Positions 10,481 through 22,015 of a DNA stretch of 47,143 bases are shown here, in pieces. Both the position numbers and the translations under genes were made by a program. The notes below the pieces were generated by a model, which had not been told where the DNA came from, searched no databases, and saw only the letters and a list, made by a program, of their open reading frames with translations. Positions within the stretch are counted from its first letter, which is position 1. Every line of letters begins with the position of its first letter. Origin of the DNA: Ophiothrix spiculata (lineage: Eukaryota; Echinodermata; Ophiuroidea; Amphilepidida; Ophiotrichidae); NCBI GenBank assembly GCA_000969725.1, contig JXSR01S005557.1, one strand, 5' to 3'.

Positions 10481-11290
10481 TAATTTACTAGTACTTTACC
10501 GCAGTTTTTAATTTACCGGTAAATTTCATCATTTCAAATCTGACAAGCAATAACAAATTTACACAATAATCAATTATCAGAGAGACAAAGGAATATCAAG
10601 ACAACAATGCAAAGACACCAAAATGCCGAAATGCCAGGATGATCCATATTGTGTATGTATAGACTTATTTCCAATTGGGTCCTTTAACAACTTTGCACAT
10701 CATTGATGTTTGCCGTTAGTCAGTTCTGTCTTTTCGACGTATTGGCTGTATTTGATATTATCTGTCTGACAGAGCTACATCATGTTAGGCCAAAAAAAAA
10801 AAAGAACTCTGACTCAGCTTAAGGTAAAAACCCTAAGCGCTGTGCGTTTTTTTAATAGTAAAAAAGGGCTACGCGGATGCGGAAATACCCCATAATTTTT
10901 TTTTAATTGCATTTTTCGACCAATATTTTTTTTTCGCGGCCGTTTATTTAACTTTTTTTTTTCCAGTAGTAGGAAAAAAGATGAAAAAACAACAACAAAC
11001 AAACAAACAAAAAAAAAACCACCAGAAAATCTCTCAAAAACCTTAAAAAATGAAATGCGCTATTTTTTTTCTGTGGCCTTATCAATAATTCAATTTAACA
11101 TTACGTCTTGATTTATGTTTCTATTCCTTGACTGGCATTGTCACTGATCAACTAATCAGACTTACAAAAAGCGAGTGGCTTGCTTAATTATGAAAAAAGA
11201 GAAAGTATGATTACATCACCCTGTCATGTATGAGCTTCACTGACTGCCTTGAGAATTCCGAATTCAGGTATTAAGTTAAGCTAAACTGTT
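10481..11290. other. Low-complexity and unassigned sequence between LINE parts
   Basis: AT-rich with A and T homopolymers (10790-11070), an AATTTACCGGTAAATT palindrome near 10515, and no gene signal. It may be an insertion that split the LINE copy. Confidence 0.4.
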
Positions 11291-11295
11291 ATTAC

Positions 11296-11560
11296 TTTTC
11301 AGCATTTTGAAGGTACTTTACCACCTTACCTATCAGCTGCGCTCTACACATACGAACCTGCTCTATCCCCTTAATTTTCTACTGAAAAATGCTGAAAAAC
11401 GTTTGAAATCTCCTCGTGTTAGTCTAAAGTGGGCTGGTGGACTCTGCTTTCATATTATATTGCTGTTAACTTCGCTTCTTGACAGCCTCGAAATATACAT
11501 TTGCTTCCTCAGTTCGCAAAGCACCTCGTCTTTTTCGTCAAGGTTTTCTTGATTCACAGA
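11296..11560 (+). pseudogene. C-terminal relic of LINE ORF2
   Basis: Broken frames read GTLPPYLSAALH then CSIPLIF, resembling the LPPYL..LL......R.LRS segment near the end of L2/CR1-type ORF2. Stops interrupt it. It probably belongs to the same dead copy as the reverse transcriptase relic upstream. Confidence 0.5.
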
Positions 11561-11599
11561 TGTAATTAGTTTGTTTTATTTGTATATTCTTCTTCTTCA

Positions 11600-11960
11600 G
11601 AAAAATAACAGATCTTGCTAGAAATTTAGACATAGATCAAATTAAAATCAAACATACCTGTTTGTATTTTAACCACTATTTTTTGTTCGAACTAACCAAT
11701 TTGTATGAGTGGTAGTAGTTGGGGGTTAATGTATACGTTTTGATTACAAAATTGATTAGATGATACTTTATTTATACAGATAACATTGATAACCCTTAAT
11801 ATGATTTTTAGTGGGTAGCTTGATTATTGTCATATATTCGATATAGAATTGATTTTCTTAATTGGATAATGCTGGTACACATTTACTTGGTGTATTATTC
11901 CTTTTATAGTTCTGATTATATTATTGATAAAGTGTAAGACATTTGTAGAAGAAAAAACCC
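11600..11960 (+). repeat. Segment duplicated at 17610-17960
   Basis: About 350 bp, including GTGGGTAGCTTGATTATTGT and GGATAATGCTGGTA, recurs in the same orientation at 17610-17960 with small indels. It contains no open frame of note. The two copies bracket the first large repeat unit. Confidence 0.75.
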
Positions 11961-12881
11961 CCAGTAATCTATAACATAACATGTCATATAAAGCAAGGCA
12001 TTATACATATCATGGTTAAGGAGGTCATCCACCATTTCTGTTAAATGCATAAAATGTTAACAGGAACATTTCCAAAAACAATGATTACCAGTTTCACTTG
12101 TAGTATCTTACATTGTTTGAACTTTGTGAGTAGAAATCTGTTACCAAGTGATGTCGTTCAAAACAGGTCCAAGCTTCAGTCCGAAACACCATTCCCATAA
12201 TTCATCAATCCAAAACGTCATCGGTCTTTTAGTTCAAACTTCCTTTACCTGATGTGTTGATAATTCGAAAATGAATCTTAAAAAATCAATGAAGTAATTG
12301 TTGGTGAAAGAAGCTTTATTAATATCATTCCATAAAAATAGGTTCACATAATATCCAACACTTGCAAGCAAACATTCTATCGCTAATAAAAAGTTAAGTA
12401 GTGGTGTATTTATAAGCAATATTAATACCCAGTAGCCAATATCTCTCATAGAAAGTAAGTTATTGATAGCTTATGAAACTTCACAATTGTGCAAATGTCA
12501 TGTAAACCCAATTTTGCTTAGTGTTTCTTGCACCAAGTCCTCTATGGTTATAATACCTATCTAGTGGTCACTTTGTCTTTACTGGATGACTGCCCGTGGC
12601 TTCTAATTGTCTTGTCACGACAGCTGCATCATGTAAGACTTGGTTTCTTGCATCAAGTCCTTTATGGTTATAATATTAATACCTATCTAGTGGTCACTTC
12701 GTCTTTACTGGATGACTGCCCGTAGCTACTAATTGTCTTGTCATGTCAGCTGCATCATGTAAGACTTGACGTGTTATCATGTAATATCAAACATGCCAGT
12801 AAGTATTTGGTCAAGATTGCCATCTACATTGTTTATTACCAAGTCTGATCAAAGATAATATAAAACCAAATGGACAGTTCC

Positions 12882-12894
12882 GGGGGGGGGGGGG
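12882..12894 (+). repeat. G homopolymer at a fixed place in the repeat unit
   Basis: Thirteen G after GGACAGTTCC. The same place carries G-tracts in the other copies (14443-14478, 21249-21262, about 22790-22806, 26198-26214), with different lengths and interruptions. Confidence 0.85.
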
Positions 12895-12941
12895 CAACTT
12901 TTAGGTTCAAGGTTTTAGGTTGGCTCTCAAAAGGGGGTCTA

Positions 12942-13607
12942 CACTGAAAACGTTAATTGTCAAAAAACATGTCTTATTTGACTAATTAAAAATTAGTCAT
13001 GCAGTGTGTGTTTTTTCATAATTCATGAAAAAATGCTGAAAATGTCTTTGAAATGTTGAAAAACAATTTTTAGTGTTTAAAAATAGTTTCCATCTCTAAA
13101 TTTTCAATTTGTAATCAGTTAATTATTAGTAAATTGATAATTGATCAATTACAGGACTAAATAGTGAATATCAAATGCGTCTTTAATTAGTCAATTGACT
13201 AATTGAAAGACCCAGGACTAACTGTATTTAGTCACAATGACTAATATTATTCATGATTTGTCATTGCAACGGACTAATTAATGGTAAATATCCATCAGAA
13301 ATTAGTAATTTAATTCGTCATTCAGTTAGTCCTGTGTCATTCAATTAGTCAATTGACTAATTAAAGACGTATTTGATATTTACTGATTAGTCCTGTAATT
13401 GATCATTTATCAATTAACTAATAATAACCAAATTACAAATTGAATATTTAGAGATGGCAACTATTTTTTAAACATCAAACATTGTTTTTCGACATTTTTA
13501 AAGACAATTACAGCATTTTTTCATGAATTATGAAAAAATCACTCTGCATGACTAATTTTTAATAAGTCAAATAAGACATGTTTTTTGACTAATTACCGGT
13601 TTCAGTG
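12942..13607. mobile_element. 666-bp TIR element with TA duplication and ATTAGTCAATTGACTAAT palindromes
   Basis: Ends CACTGAAAAC and GTTTCAGTG, flanked by TA on both sides (12940-12941 and 13608-13609). The uninterrupted paralogue at 26243 reads GGGGGTCTAGGAGAAGTGAC, which proves insertion at TA with TA duplicated, as in Tc1/mariner-type elements. The TIRs are roughly 300 bp. The inside repeats ATTAGTCAATTGACTAAT and related palindromes. No transposase frame. Confidence 0.88.
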
Positions 13608-14877
13608 TAGGAGAAGTAACCCCAATTGACCCTTGAGAACTAATTTCTTGGGCTCTGAAAACAAGAATGTCCATAATATTGCTTGAAATGGCGGTCTTGG
13701 GAACTAAATGTCAAAAATGAGGCTAGGGAACTGAAAATTTTTGAAACAGGGGATGTGAACTAAAGAGTCTTTAGTAAAGACTGTGCTTGAAATGGCATGA
13801 AAAGGGATTCGTGAGGGCTGCACATACCCGTACCACCTTTATATGTCAATGCTCCTTCCCTCTCTCATAGAAAGTAAGATATTGAAAGCTTATGAAACTA
13901 CAGAATGTATAAACGTATTGTAAACCCAATTTTGTCAAGTGTTTCTAGCACCAAGATCTCTATGGTTATAATACCTGTCTAGTGGTCACTTTGTCTTTAC
14001 TGGCTGACTGACCGTAGCTACTAATTGTCTTGTCATGGCAGCTGCATCATGTAAGACTTGTCGTGTTGTCATGTAATATCAAACATGCCAATAAGTAGTT
14101 TGTCAAGATTTCCATCTACATTATTTATTTCCATGTCTTCTGATCATAAGATAATAAAATACAAAATGGACAGTCCCGGGGGCGCCCAATCCAATTTTGT
14201 CAAGTGTTTTTTGCACCAAGTCGTTCATATGGTTGTAATACTTATCTAGTGGTCACGTTGTCTTTACCGGATGACTGCCCGTGGCTACTAATAACTGTCC
14301 TGTCATGGCAGCTGCATCATGTAAGACTTGTCGTGTTATCATGTAATATCAAACATGCCAGTAAGTAGTTTGTCAAGATTGCCATCTACATTGTTTATTT
14401 CCGTGTATTCTGATCATATGAGATAATATAAAAAGGGACAGTCGGGGGTGGGGGTGGGGGGAGGGGGGGGGGGGTGGGCACCAAACATTGGTTTTGGTAG
14501 GGCTCCGAAAAAGGGGGTCTATAGAACTGAACCAATTTTTTTGGCTAAACTTGGGCTCTGAAAACAGAATGAGGCTAGGGAACTGACATCTTTAAATGTA
14601 TATATCCGTACCACCTTTGTAGGTCAGTGCTCCCTTCCCGGTAGACAGCATATTGTAAAGGAGTGCCATAATTCACGTGTGTATTTTTTCGAAACATCAG
14701 CATGAAAGAACATAGGGATATTGATACAAAATCTTCATTTTATATCACTTGGTTGTTGAATAACAAAACAAATTGATTATATAGATCATTTTTTATATAC
14801 TGTCTAAAGCCGCAATATAGTGTCTAATAAGTTAGCGCATAAATTGTTGCTTGCAATTTTCTTGAACCACATATAAC

Positions 14878-15007
14878 CTAAATCATAATCTAAATGTCCA
14901 CTACTCGGTACTTCAATGGATTCGATTTGCTGACGGCAAGCAATAAACGTCCTGTCAGAACAGCTGTACCCTACAACAGGCTCTTGTTGTCCTGTCATGC
15001 CAACATC
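14878..15007 (-). CDS. Candidate exon, unknown extracellular-looking protein (copy 1)
   Basis: On the minus strand, an acceptor preceded by CTAATTCTATTATCTTAGTAG is followed by an open phase-0 stretch of 40+ codons beginning DVGMTGQQEPVVGYSCSDRT and continuing IACRQQIESIEVPSSGHLD. It ends near a possible donor AG|GTTATA. Equivalents at 23320-23199 and 27280-27159 are also open, with a mix of silent and changed codons. Copy 1 has 8 extra bases before the donor, which changes the exit phase. No domain is recognised. The block is a recent duplicate, so openness in three copies is only mild support. Confidence 0.3.
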
Positions 15008-15232
15008 CTACTAAGATAATAGAATTAGGTCATGACGAGGCATATTATGAAACAATTTTATAGAAAGAAATAAGAAATTAGGAGGTTTACGGTTAGCAAT
15101 AACAGAAATGATGCAAAGGGTTCATAGACTATAATTATAAATCACCAGATATACACTGTATGTGTCGTCTCAAGGAAGGGCATTCGACTTCTGAATTACA
15201 GAGAAATTAAAGTAAAATGCCAAACGAAACAA

Positions 15233-15305
15233 GGAGACTTGAGGCTCAAACAAAGAACATCTGTTTTATGAGTACCATGCTCTAACCGCTCGGCCACGCT
15301 CCCCT
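15233..15305 (-). repeat. tRNA-derived SINE relic (copy in R1)
   Basis: The minus strand starts GGGGAGCGTGGCCGAGCGG and continues TTAGAGC, a good tRNA A-box region, with an anticodon-like CTCATAA and a decayed B box (GTTTGAGCCTC). Equivalents lie at 23639-23560 and, split by an insertion, at 28555-28511 and 27545-27515. Not a working tRNA. Confidence 0.5.
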
Positions 15306-15542
15306 ACATTCGTGTATGGAGATCGTAGCTAATAATTACACTAATTGTCCAGTAATGCGATTATATTAAAAAACAAAATTTGATATCACTCTTCGTTCCT
15401 CTGTTTAAAAGAAAATGTTCATGGAAGTTTGGAACTTATTCCCTCGAGAGCTTAATGTTTAATTTCATAAAGTTGAAGATCGCCCCATACCCGTAAAGGG
15501 TACGTATCGGGGGTACGTATGCCAATAGCTTGAAGTGATTTA

Positions 15543-15748
15543 GAGGGTTGAGTGCCACAAGGCCGTATTTTTGCACGGGTTACAATCCTTAAAACAAAAG
15601 ATTTTAAGACCTTGTGGGTCTTTCGAGATGAATGATCTAATACAAATATGTAATAGTACTAATAGACCTTGAGCACCATCACGTCTGAAACCTTTTATGC
15701 TAGGGATTGTTGCCCGTGCAAATACGACCCTGTGGCTCTCAACCCTCG
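15543..15748. mobile_element. Small foldback element with ~45-bp inverted ends
   Basis: GAGGGTTGAGTGCCACAAGG and following bases at the left reappear inverted at the right, ending GTGGCTCTCAACCCTC. The R4 equivalent (left arm from 28788, right arm to about 29965) is split by a SINE insertion and has lost part of the right arm. A minus-strand open frame of 101 codons (15845-15540) merely reads through the hairpin. Confidence 0.65.
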
Positions 15749-16000
15749 AAATGTTGAGCAAAGTCTGGACAAAAAAGTCGATATGTAGAAAATATTTCAA
15801 TGCACGAGGTCTTATTCTAGCTAATAGGATTAATTTGTCTGCCATGTTCGCTATTTAGATGATGAGATAAAAATTTATAGCTAATGATTCAGTTAATTTA
15901 ATAAAATATTGAAAATTTCAGGCAGTGTCATAACCTAGATGTTATAAAATATTGTCTGCGATTTGTGCAAATCAAAGCTAGTAGTACCATTAACAGATTT

Positions 16001-16087
16001 ATGTCAACAATGATGCAGACCACAGAACGGGGTTTGTCAATATTAGAAGACGTGTCTTCTGTGCCATCGTGTGCATAATACCAACAG
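16001..16087 (+). pseudogene. Signal-peptide-like first exon, copy a (in-frame stop)
   Basis: ATG TCA ACA ATG ATG opens 25 codons (MSTMMQTTERGLSILEDVSS then VPSCA), followed by an in-frame TAA at codon 26 and a CAG|GTTGGT donor after codon 29. It aligns with the intact exon at 31589-31684 and almost exactly with 30136-30222. I read it as a decayed paralogue, since no matching second exon follows. Confidence 0.4.
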
Positions 16088-17039
16088 GTTGGTCGGCTGG
16101 AAAGTTGAAATTCGTTGAGCGCTGAACATGAACAGACTTATCAGGACAGCAAATGAAAACAAAATACATGCACCTGAATTAAGCAATATTACAAAAACGA
16201 CGTTGGGTTATATTACGAGTTATTTTTTTTTTCAAATGTCTTTAAGTAGTTTCATTATTTGACAATACTAGATAAAATCTTTTTTTTTTTCGCTATGAGC
16301 GTGGTATGTTGTTGGGGAAAACCCTTTTCATCGGTCTGATAGGATACAGAATATATCAGAAGATATGAATGGATTATTTTTGTCTTGCTTCTTACGTTGT
16401 CACATCCCTGTTTTAGATGCTAGTGGTCAACATCACACATACAAATGCTGAGTAACACTTTTTTTTTGCAAGGTACCTTTCATGTTTTAAAAAGATTACG
16501 GTTTAACTATCGATCAATCAATCAATTAATAATAACTATGAATGTAATTAACTGTAACAAGACAATTGTACTTCTACCAGATTAAACGCAAAGTTACTAG
16601 TATGATTTGATTAGAAGATGTGGTTCAACTGCAAAGGTTTTATTAGTTTTTCATTTTGAATCAATAATAAGGTGAGAATACAAACATCCTGACCAAGGCT
16701 TACAACATTTGAGAATAAATTCAAAATATTATACCTTAACAAAAATATATATAGTAGCAACTAATTCATCTCATCAATAAACGCAAGGCTCATCATTTCT
16801 TCATAAAATATTTAACAGAATCTGAAGCAAAATACTAGTGATTGTTGTTGTTTTTCAACTTTCCCTTTTTACGAGGTCGTGCACATAGTTTTAAAAGTAC
16901 TTAAAAGTTCTCAATGCGAGACGAACCAACTTATGTACTGCGTATACGCGCTTCAGGCACATATACGCGTATAAGGCGCTAATTAGAATATCAGTGGTGG
17001 ATTCATCACAAGTCAACCATAGACTTGGATATTTTAAAC

Positions 17040-17440
17040 TCCAGACCACAGGCTGAGACATTCAGTGTGTGGGCTCAGCGATGGACGGGGTCATGACCCC
17101 ATGTACTTTGATCTGCGTGTACGTTGCTTAACATCGCACAACTGCAACTGTAGCAGTGCGTGTCACACGCGTGGCCCGTGTAGCGATAAAATGGCGCGCG
17201 CATGGTGATGGGACGATTTTAAATTTGTTGTTATTGTGAAGATACTCGAGTCTAGGCGAGGCTGGTAAGATGACGCCTGTTTTGTCTTGAATATGAAAAA
17301 AGCTAAGAATTCTGTTTGTTTTAGGTGTGTCATCATGATTGTCCTGGATGTTTAGTTGTTAATTTTTACTTATTGATGTGCAAATATTGTGCTGGAAATT
17401 CGGTAAAAAATAGAAAAATCGTTCACAAGCGGGAGACAAG
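17040..17440 (+). promoter_or_regulatory. CpG-rich putative promoter and 5' UTR
   Basis: This stretch stands out from the AT-rich surroundings by its CpG and GC content, e.g. CACACGCGTGGCCCGTGTAG and ATGGCGCGCGCATGG (17163-17205). It leads straight to the ATG of the small exon at 17441. No TATA box is evident, which fits a CpG-type promoter. Confidence 0.4.
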
Positions 17441-17468
17441 ATGGCGGTTCTGAGAAGCTTATCGAGAG
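17441..17468 (+). CDS. Candidate first coding exon (MAVLRSLSR), gene unknown
   Basis: The ATG sits in a strong Kozak context (GACAAGATGGCG) and encodes MAVLRSLSR plus one base, then a donor G|GTTTGC. A short basic, hydroxylated start like this is common in mitochondrial presequences, but that is inference from nine residues. I found no second exon. A degenerate inverted copy of the exon and its flanks (about 120 bp) lies at 25535-25655. Confidence 0.4.
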
Positions 17469-17609
17469 GTTTGCACATTTTTTGAATACATTTGTGCTTT
17501 ATTTGAACATAACCGTTGCGTACGAAGTTCATTTTGGAGTTGTTGTAGATTGATAATGATGAATTAAATCTTTTCTTACTCTTAGTTGATTATTAATTAT
17601 CATTTAACC

Positions 17610-17960
17610 AATAACAGGTTTTGCTAGAAAATGTAGACATGGGGCAAATTTAAAATCAAGCATTTAAAAATAAAATGTCTTTTTGTGTTTTATCCACTAC
17701 GACTTTTTCCTTTTTGTTCGAACTAACCAACTAGAATTTGTATGAGTAGGCTACTAGTAGTTAGGAGTTAATGCATACGTATTGATTACAAATTGGTTCG
17801 ATGATACAATTGATAACCTTAATACGATTTTTAGTGGGTAGCTTGATTATTGTCATATATTCGATATAGAATTGATTTTCTTAATTGGATAATGCTGGTA
17901 TACATTTACTTGGTGTATTGTTCATTTTAAAGTTCTGATTATTATTGATAAAGTGATATG
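17610..17960 (+). repeat. Second copy of the 11600-11960 segment
   Basis: Direct repeat of about 350 bp with shared TTCGATATAGAATTGATTTT and ACATTTACTTGGTGTATT. Non-coding. Lies downstream of the MAVLRSLSR exon. Confidence 0.75.
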
Positions 17961-18603
17961 CATTTGTAGAAAGTTTATAAAAGAAAAGCAAACCAACAAA
18001 AAGTAATCTATAAGAGGATGAAGTCATTGACTGGATATTTTTTTTTATTTCACACAAACATATTGGTTAAACCATGCCAATTTGTATTCAAGGGATTGTA
18101 ACTCTTAATATATACACTTAATACCCACAAAGTTATATGTTGCTGGAAAACTTATTTTCCAAGGATTAATTTTACTTAAATAAACATAATTTTGAGGTAT
18201 GGGTAAAAAAAAAAGGGTTCAAAATAAAAGAAAAGTGCATTTTGTTCAACCATCTTCGCACAATGAGATTTTGTTGGAGAAAGGTATATCCAGATGACAC
18301 AAACATTAATTGAAGGATGTACTGATGACCTTCCATAAACTAATACATTTGGTGACCAATTTCAATGTGGTCAAAATACTGAGGATATGTCAAAATCTAT
18401 GAAACGAGTCGTTAATTTTTAGGACATTTATATTTTTCCTGCATATATTATCTAAAATTAATCAAATAATTGGATTCCTCGTCAAATTTACTTTTGAAAA
18501 ATGCATAACTTTGACCAACTACGTCGACTCAGTCAAAAGATATGCCGTTTTAAAGTTTACGAGTGTAAATGCGTGTTTTGTACAGTAATGTAAAATATGT
18601 TAA
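17961..18603. other. Unassigned AT-rich stretch
   Basis: No open frame, repeat or splice signal that I can support. Confidence 0.4.
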
Positions 18604-18862
18604 TATATGTGATGACTCACACCGAAAGGGGGGACTTTGCCGACGATATCAAATTTGAGTTTATCATTGCATCTGTTACAGCATTTTCTAAGCTTAAAAT
18701 GACACCTTATTTGTCGAAATTGATCAAGGCGATCAAATTTTACAACAGAAAATCTGCTGGAAATTCTTATTATTTTCTTTATTTTTTGCTACCTATTTTC
18801 AACCCTATCTTGAAAAGTGTTCTGTCGCAAAGTCCACCTTTTCGGTGTGAGTCATCATATAT
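18604..18862 (+). mobile_element. ~260-bp MITE, copy 1
   Basis: TIRs ATATGTGATGACTCACACCG and its inverse ending GGTGTGAGTCATCATATAT. The inside matches, in opposite orientation, the element at 40149-40414. The 117-codon plus-strand frame and the 139-codon minus-strand frame at the other copy are translations of this MITE. Confidence 0.82.
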
Positions 18863-19163
18863 GATACATATATATTTCATTGAAGTATATTCAAAAAATT
18901 ATAACCCCAACATTTTTATTTTTTACAATACACGTGTTTATAAATCATAACTACTGTACACCTTTGCATGTAATCCTATGCACACCTCAACCACCGTTCA
19001 CTCAACCACCAGGTCCATCGTGTTCCCTTCATGCTTTTTCAAGCAACACTTTATCAATTTAAATCCTGAATCATTCGCTTTTTATACATAAATATAGTAT
19101 AAATAGACATTTCATAATAATACCACACTTCCCAAATACGTTAAGACGTTTTAGCAAAAATAC

Positions 19164-19749
19164 ATGGCTCATTCCAGTGGAAACTTAACCTTTTTTGATT
19201 TCAAGCAAAAAAGCAGCTTTTTTATTCGACCACATAAACATGCTTTTCAGTCACACATTTGTTACTTGGTACGTAAGAAGTATTTTCCAATCAGAAATTG
19301 TAAAGTTTGTCTATCCGTGCATGAATGAGCACATGTTTTGTTTCAAAAACACCAAAATGTCACAAACGTTACAACACAAAACAATGCATTAAAATAATTC
19401 CTGGCGATATAATGTTCTGTAATTTTTATGAAATATTTTTAAATATGTTTCCCATAATCGGTGTAAGGCGCAATAAAAAAATCGTTGACACTTGAAATTG
19501 TACTTTGAAGTCATTAGGAGCAAAAAACCTTTTCCGTGCGCGGTCACAAACGTTACCGAACGTTACATGGACTTTACTCAGGATTTTGGCAATTGATTTA
19601 ATTTTCAAACATCTACATGTCTTGACCCTACCAGTAAGCACCATAATTTATCAACAACAAACTCGTTGATATAATGTGTTTGCTAGGTTCTGTGGCCATT
19701 TAAAAGTGAAATTTTTCGGTCACAAACGTTACTTTGGAATGAGCCACAT
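19164..19749. mobile_element. TIR element with TGGCTCATTCCA ends
   Basis: TGGCTCATTCCAGTGGAAAC at the left is mirrored by ACTTTGGAATGAGCCA at the right. GTCACAAACGTTAC recurs at about 19361, 19545 and 19718. No transposase frame. Confidence 0.65.
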
Positions 19750-19836
19750 GTTGTCTACCATTTTTAAAGTAATATGTAACAGATTCATGATATTTGAGGG
19801 ACCTGGTTTTGACGCTAGGCCACGATAACAAAGCAT

Positions 19837-21510
19837 AAAAAGCAAGGCATTTTAAAAATTATGGTTAAGGGGGTCATACACCCTTTCGATTAAATGCATA
19901 AAGTGTTAACAGGAATATGTCCACAAAAAGATTACCAGTGACACTTGTAGTATCTCACATTATTTGAACTTTGTGTGTGAGTAGAAATATGTTACCAAGC
20001 CTCAGTCCAAAACACCATACCTAAAAGTCATCAATCCAAAACGTCATCGGTCTTTAAGTTCAAATTTCCTTTAGAGGGGCATTGGACAACAGTTCGAAAA
20101 TTTATTTGAGGATGTTTTACACCTTATATGCTAGAAAATAACAGTCAATTACTAAATATCGGGAAATTGTTGATCAAAAACTACAGAAAAATCAAAAATC
20201 TGAATTGTATTTTGTTTGTTGATCATGGGTATGAGGTTATTTTCTAAATGTTTTTATTGATGCTATATATCATGAAAGAGCCGAATATTTGTTTATAAAA
20301 CATTCCTTTCACGTCATAGATTGCAGATCTAAATCAAAAGAAGTTTGAAGTTTGCATTATATCTCCTAAAAAAGGCCAATTTTAAAAACACAACTATAGA
20401 GGGCAGTATTTATCGTTGTCGACAACGATAATTAGAAGTCAAAGAATATCTTAATATTTTGATATAAGGGGTTTGAATTTGAATATGAAACTTTGCATAC
20501 TGTCATAATTACCGCTAACACATTAAATGATGCAAAAATCTCGAAATGAATAGGGAACAGTTTGGGGATGATGCTGAACTTGTCCAATGCCCCTTTAATA
20601 CCTGTTGTGTTGATAATTCGAAATTGAATCTTAAAAAATCAATGAAGTAATTGTTGGTGAAAGGCGCTTTATTAATATCATTCCAAAAAAATAGGTTCAC
20701 ATAATATCAAACACTTGCGAGCAAACATTCTGTCGCTAATAAAAAGTTTAATAGTTATTGATAAGCAGTATATTACCCAGTAGCCAATATCTCTCAAAGA
20801 AATTAAGATATTGATAGCTTATGAAACTACACAATTGTGCGAATGTCATATAAACCCAATTTTGCCAAGTGTTTCTTGCACCAAGTCCTCTATGGTTATA
20901 ATACTTATCTAGCGGTCACTCTGTCTTTACTGGATTACTGTCCGTGGCTACTAATTGTCTTGTCATGGCAGCTGCATCATATAAGACTTGTCTAGTGGTC
21001 ACTGTCTTTACTGGATGTCTGCCCGTGGCTACTAATTGTCTTGTCTCTAGTGGTCACTTTGTCTTTACTGGATGACTGCCTGTGGCTACTAATTGTCTTG
21101 TCATGGCAGCTGCATCATGTAAGACTTGTCGTGTTATCATGTAATATCAAACATGCCAGTTAAGTAGTTTGTCAAGATTGACATCTACATTGTTTATTTC
21201 CATGTCTTCTGATCATAAGCGATAATATAAAACCAAAATGGACAGTCCGGGGGGGGGGGGGGAGGGGGCACCCAACTTTGGTTTTGATAGGGGATTCGAA
21301 AAAGGGGTCTAGAGAAGTGAACTAATTTAATTTTTGGGTTCTGAAAACAGAATGAGGCTAGAGAACTGACAGTTTTTAAAGGGGGTCTTGAGGGCTGCAT
21401 ATACCCTTACCACCTTTATAGGTCAGTGCTCCCTTCCCGTTAGACAGCATATTGTAAAGAAGTGCCATAATTCACGTGTGTATTTTTTCGAAACATCAGC
21501 ATGAAATTCC
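19837..21510 (+). repeat. Large repeat unit R2 (partial)
   Basis: Matches R1 from AAAGCAAGGCATT through the G-tract (21249-21262) and GTAGACAGCATATTGTAAA-like sequence (21440), then ends near ACATCAGCATGAAA. The CTAGTGGTCACTTTGTCTTT block is partly triplicated (20910-21110). It is interrupted by the TIR element at 20071-20599 and lacks the candidate minus exon. Confidence 0.75.
20071..20599. mobile_element. TIR element with GGGGCATTGGACAA ends inserted in R2
   Basis: Left end TTAGAGGGGCATTGGACAA, right end TTGTCCAATGCCCCTTTAA. Paralogues read TTTCCTTTACCTGTTGTGTT without a break, so the insertion is clear. The duplication is short and ambiguous (TTTA or TA). An internal ATCGTTGTCGACAACGAT palindrome lies at about 20414. 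Confidence 0.75.
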
Positions 21511-22015
21511 ACCCCCCCTTTTTTTTGCTTGTTACTTTGTCAAAACCACTAACATTAGTTTAGGGTCGACCAAAACGAATTTTTTTCCTCCAAAAGGTCC
21601 ACTTTTTGAAAATCCGCACCCCCCCTTGATAAAATCCTGGCTACGGGCCTGTGTAGTATCTTACATTAGTTGAAGTTTGTGAGTAAAAATCTGTTACCTA
21701 GTGATTTCGTTCAAAACAGTTCCAAGCCTCAGTCCGAAACACCATACCTAAAAGTCATCAATCCAAAACGTCATCGGTCTTTAAGTTCAAATTTCCTTTA
21801 CCTGTTGTGTTGATAATACGAAAATGAATCTTAAAAAATCAGTGAAGTAATTATTGGTAAAAGGCGCTTTATTAATATAATCCCTTTTAAGTATATTCAC
21901 ATAAAATCCAATACTTGCAAGCAAACATTCTATCGCTAATAAAAAGTTAAGTAGTTATTGATAAGCAATATTAATACCCAGTAGATAATGTCTCTCATAG
22001 AAAGTAAGATATTGA

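Larger units (their letters stand above)
12000..17000 (+). repeat. Large repeat unit R1
   Basis: Fullest copy of a segment also seen as R2, R3 and R4. The order is a block with TCAATCCAAAACGTCATCGG (12205), tandem short copies of a block with CTAGTGGTCACTTTGTCTTT (12550, 12690, 13980, 14250), a G-tract, a block with GGTAGACAGCATATTGTAAA (14640), the candidate minus exon at 14878-15007, a SINE relic, and the ATG-TCA-ACA-ATG exon at 16001. It is split by a 666-bp TIR element. Confidence 0.8.

Noticed and set aside
12528..12725. 65-codon frame with an internal repeat
   Set aside because: It reflects a tandem copy of a ~120-bp repeat block; other copies of the block do not keep the frame.
15540..15845. 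101-codon minus-strand frame
   Set aside because: It reads through both arms of a small foldback element; the R4 equivalent is disrupted.
18597..18950. 117-codon plus-strand frame (and 139-codon minus frame at 40112-40531)
   Set aside because: Both are translations of the same 260-bp MITE and its flanks.
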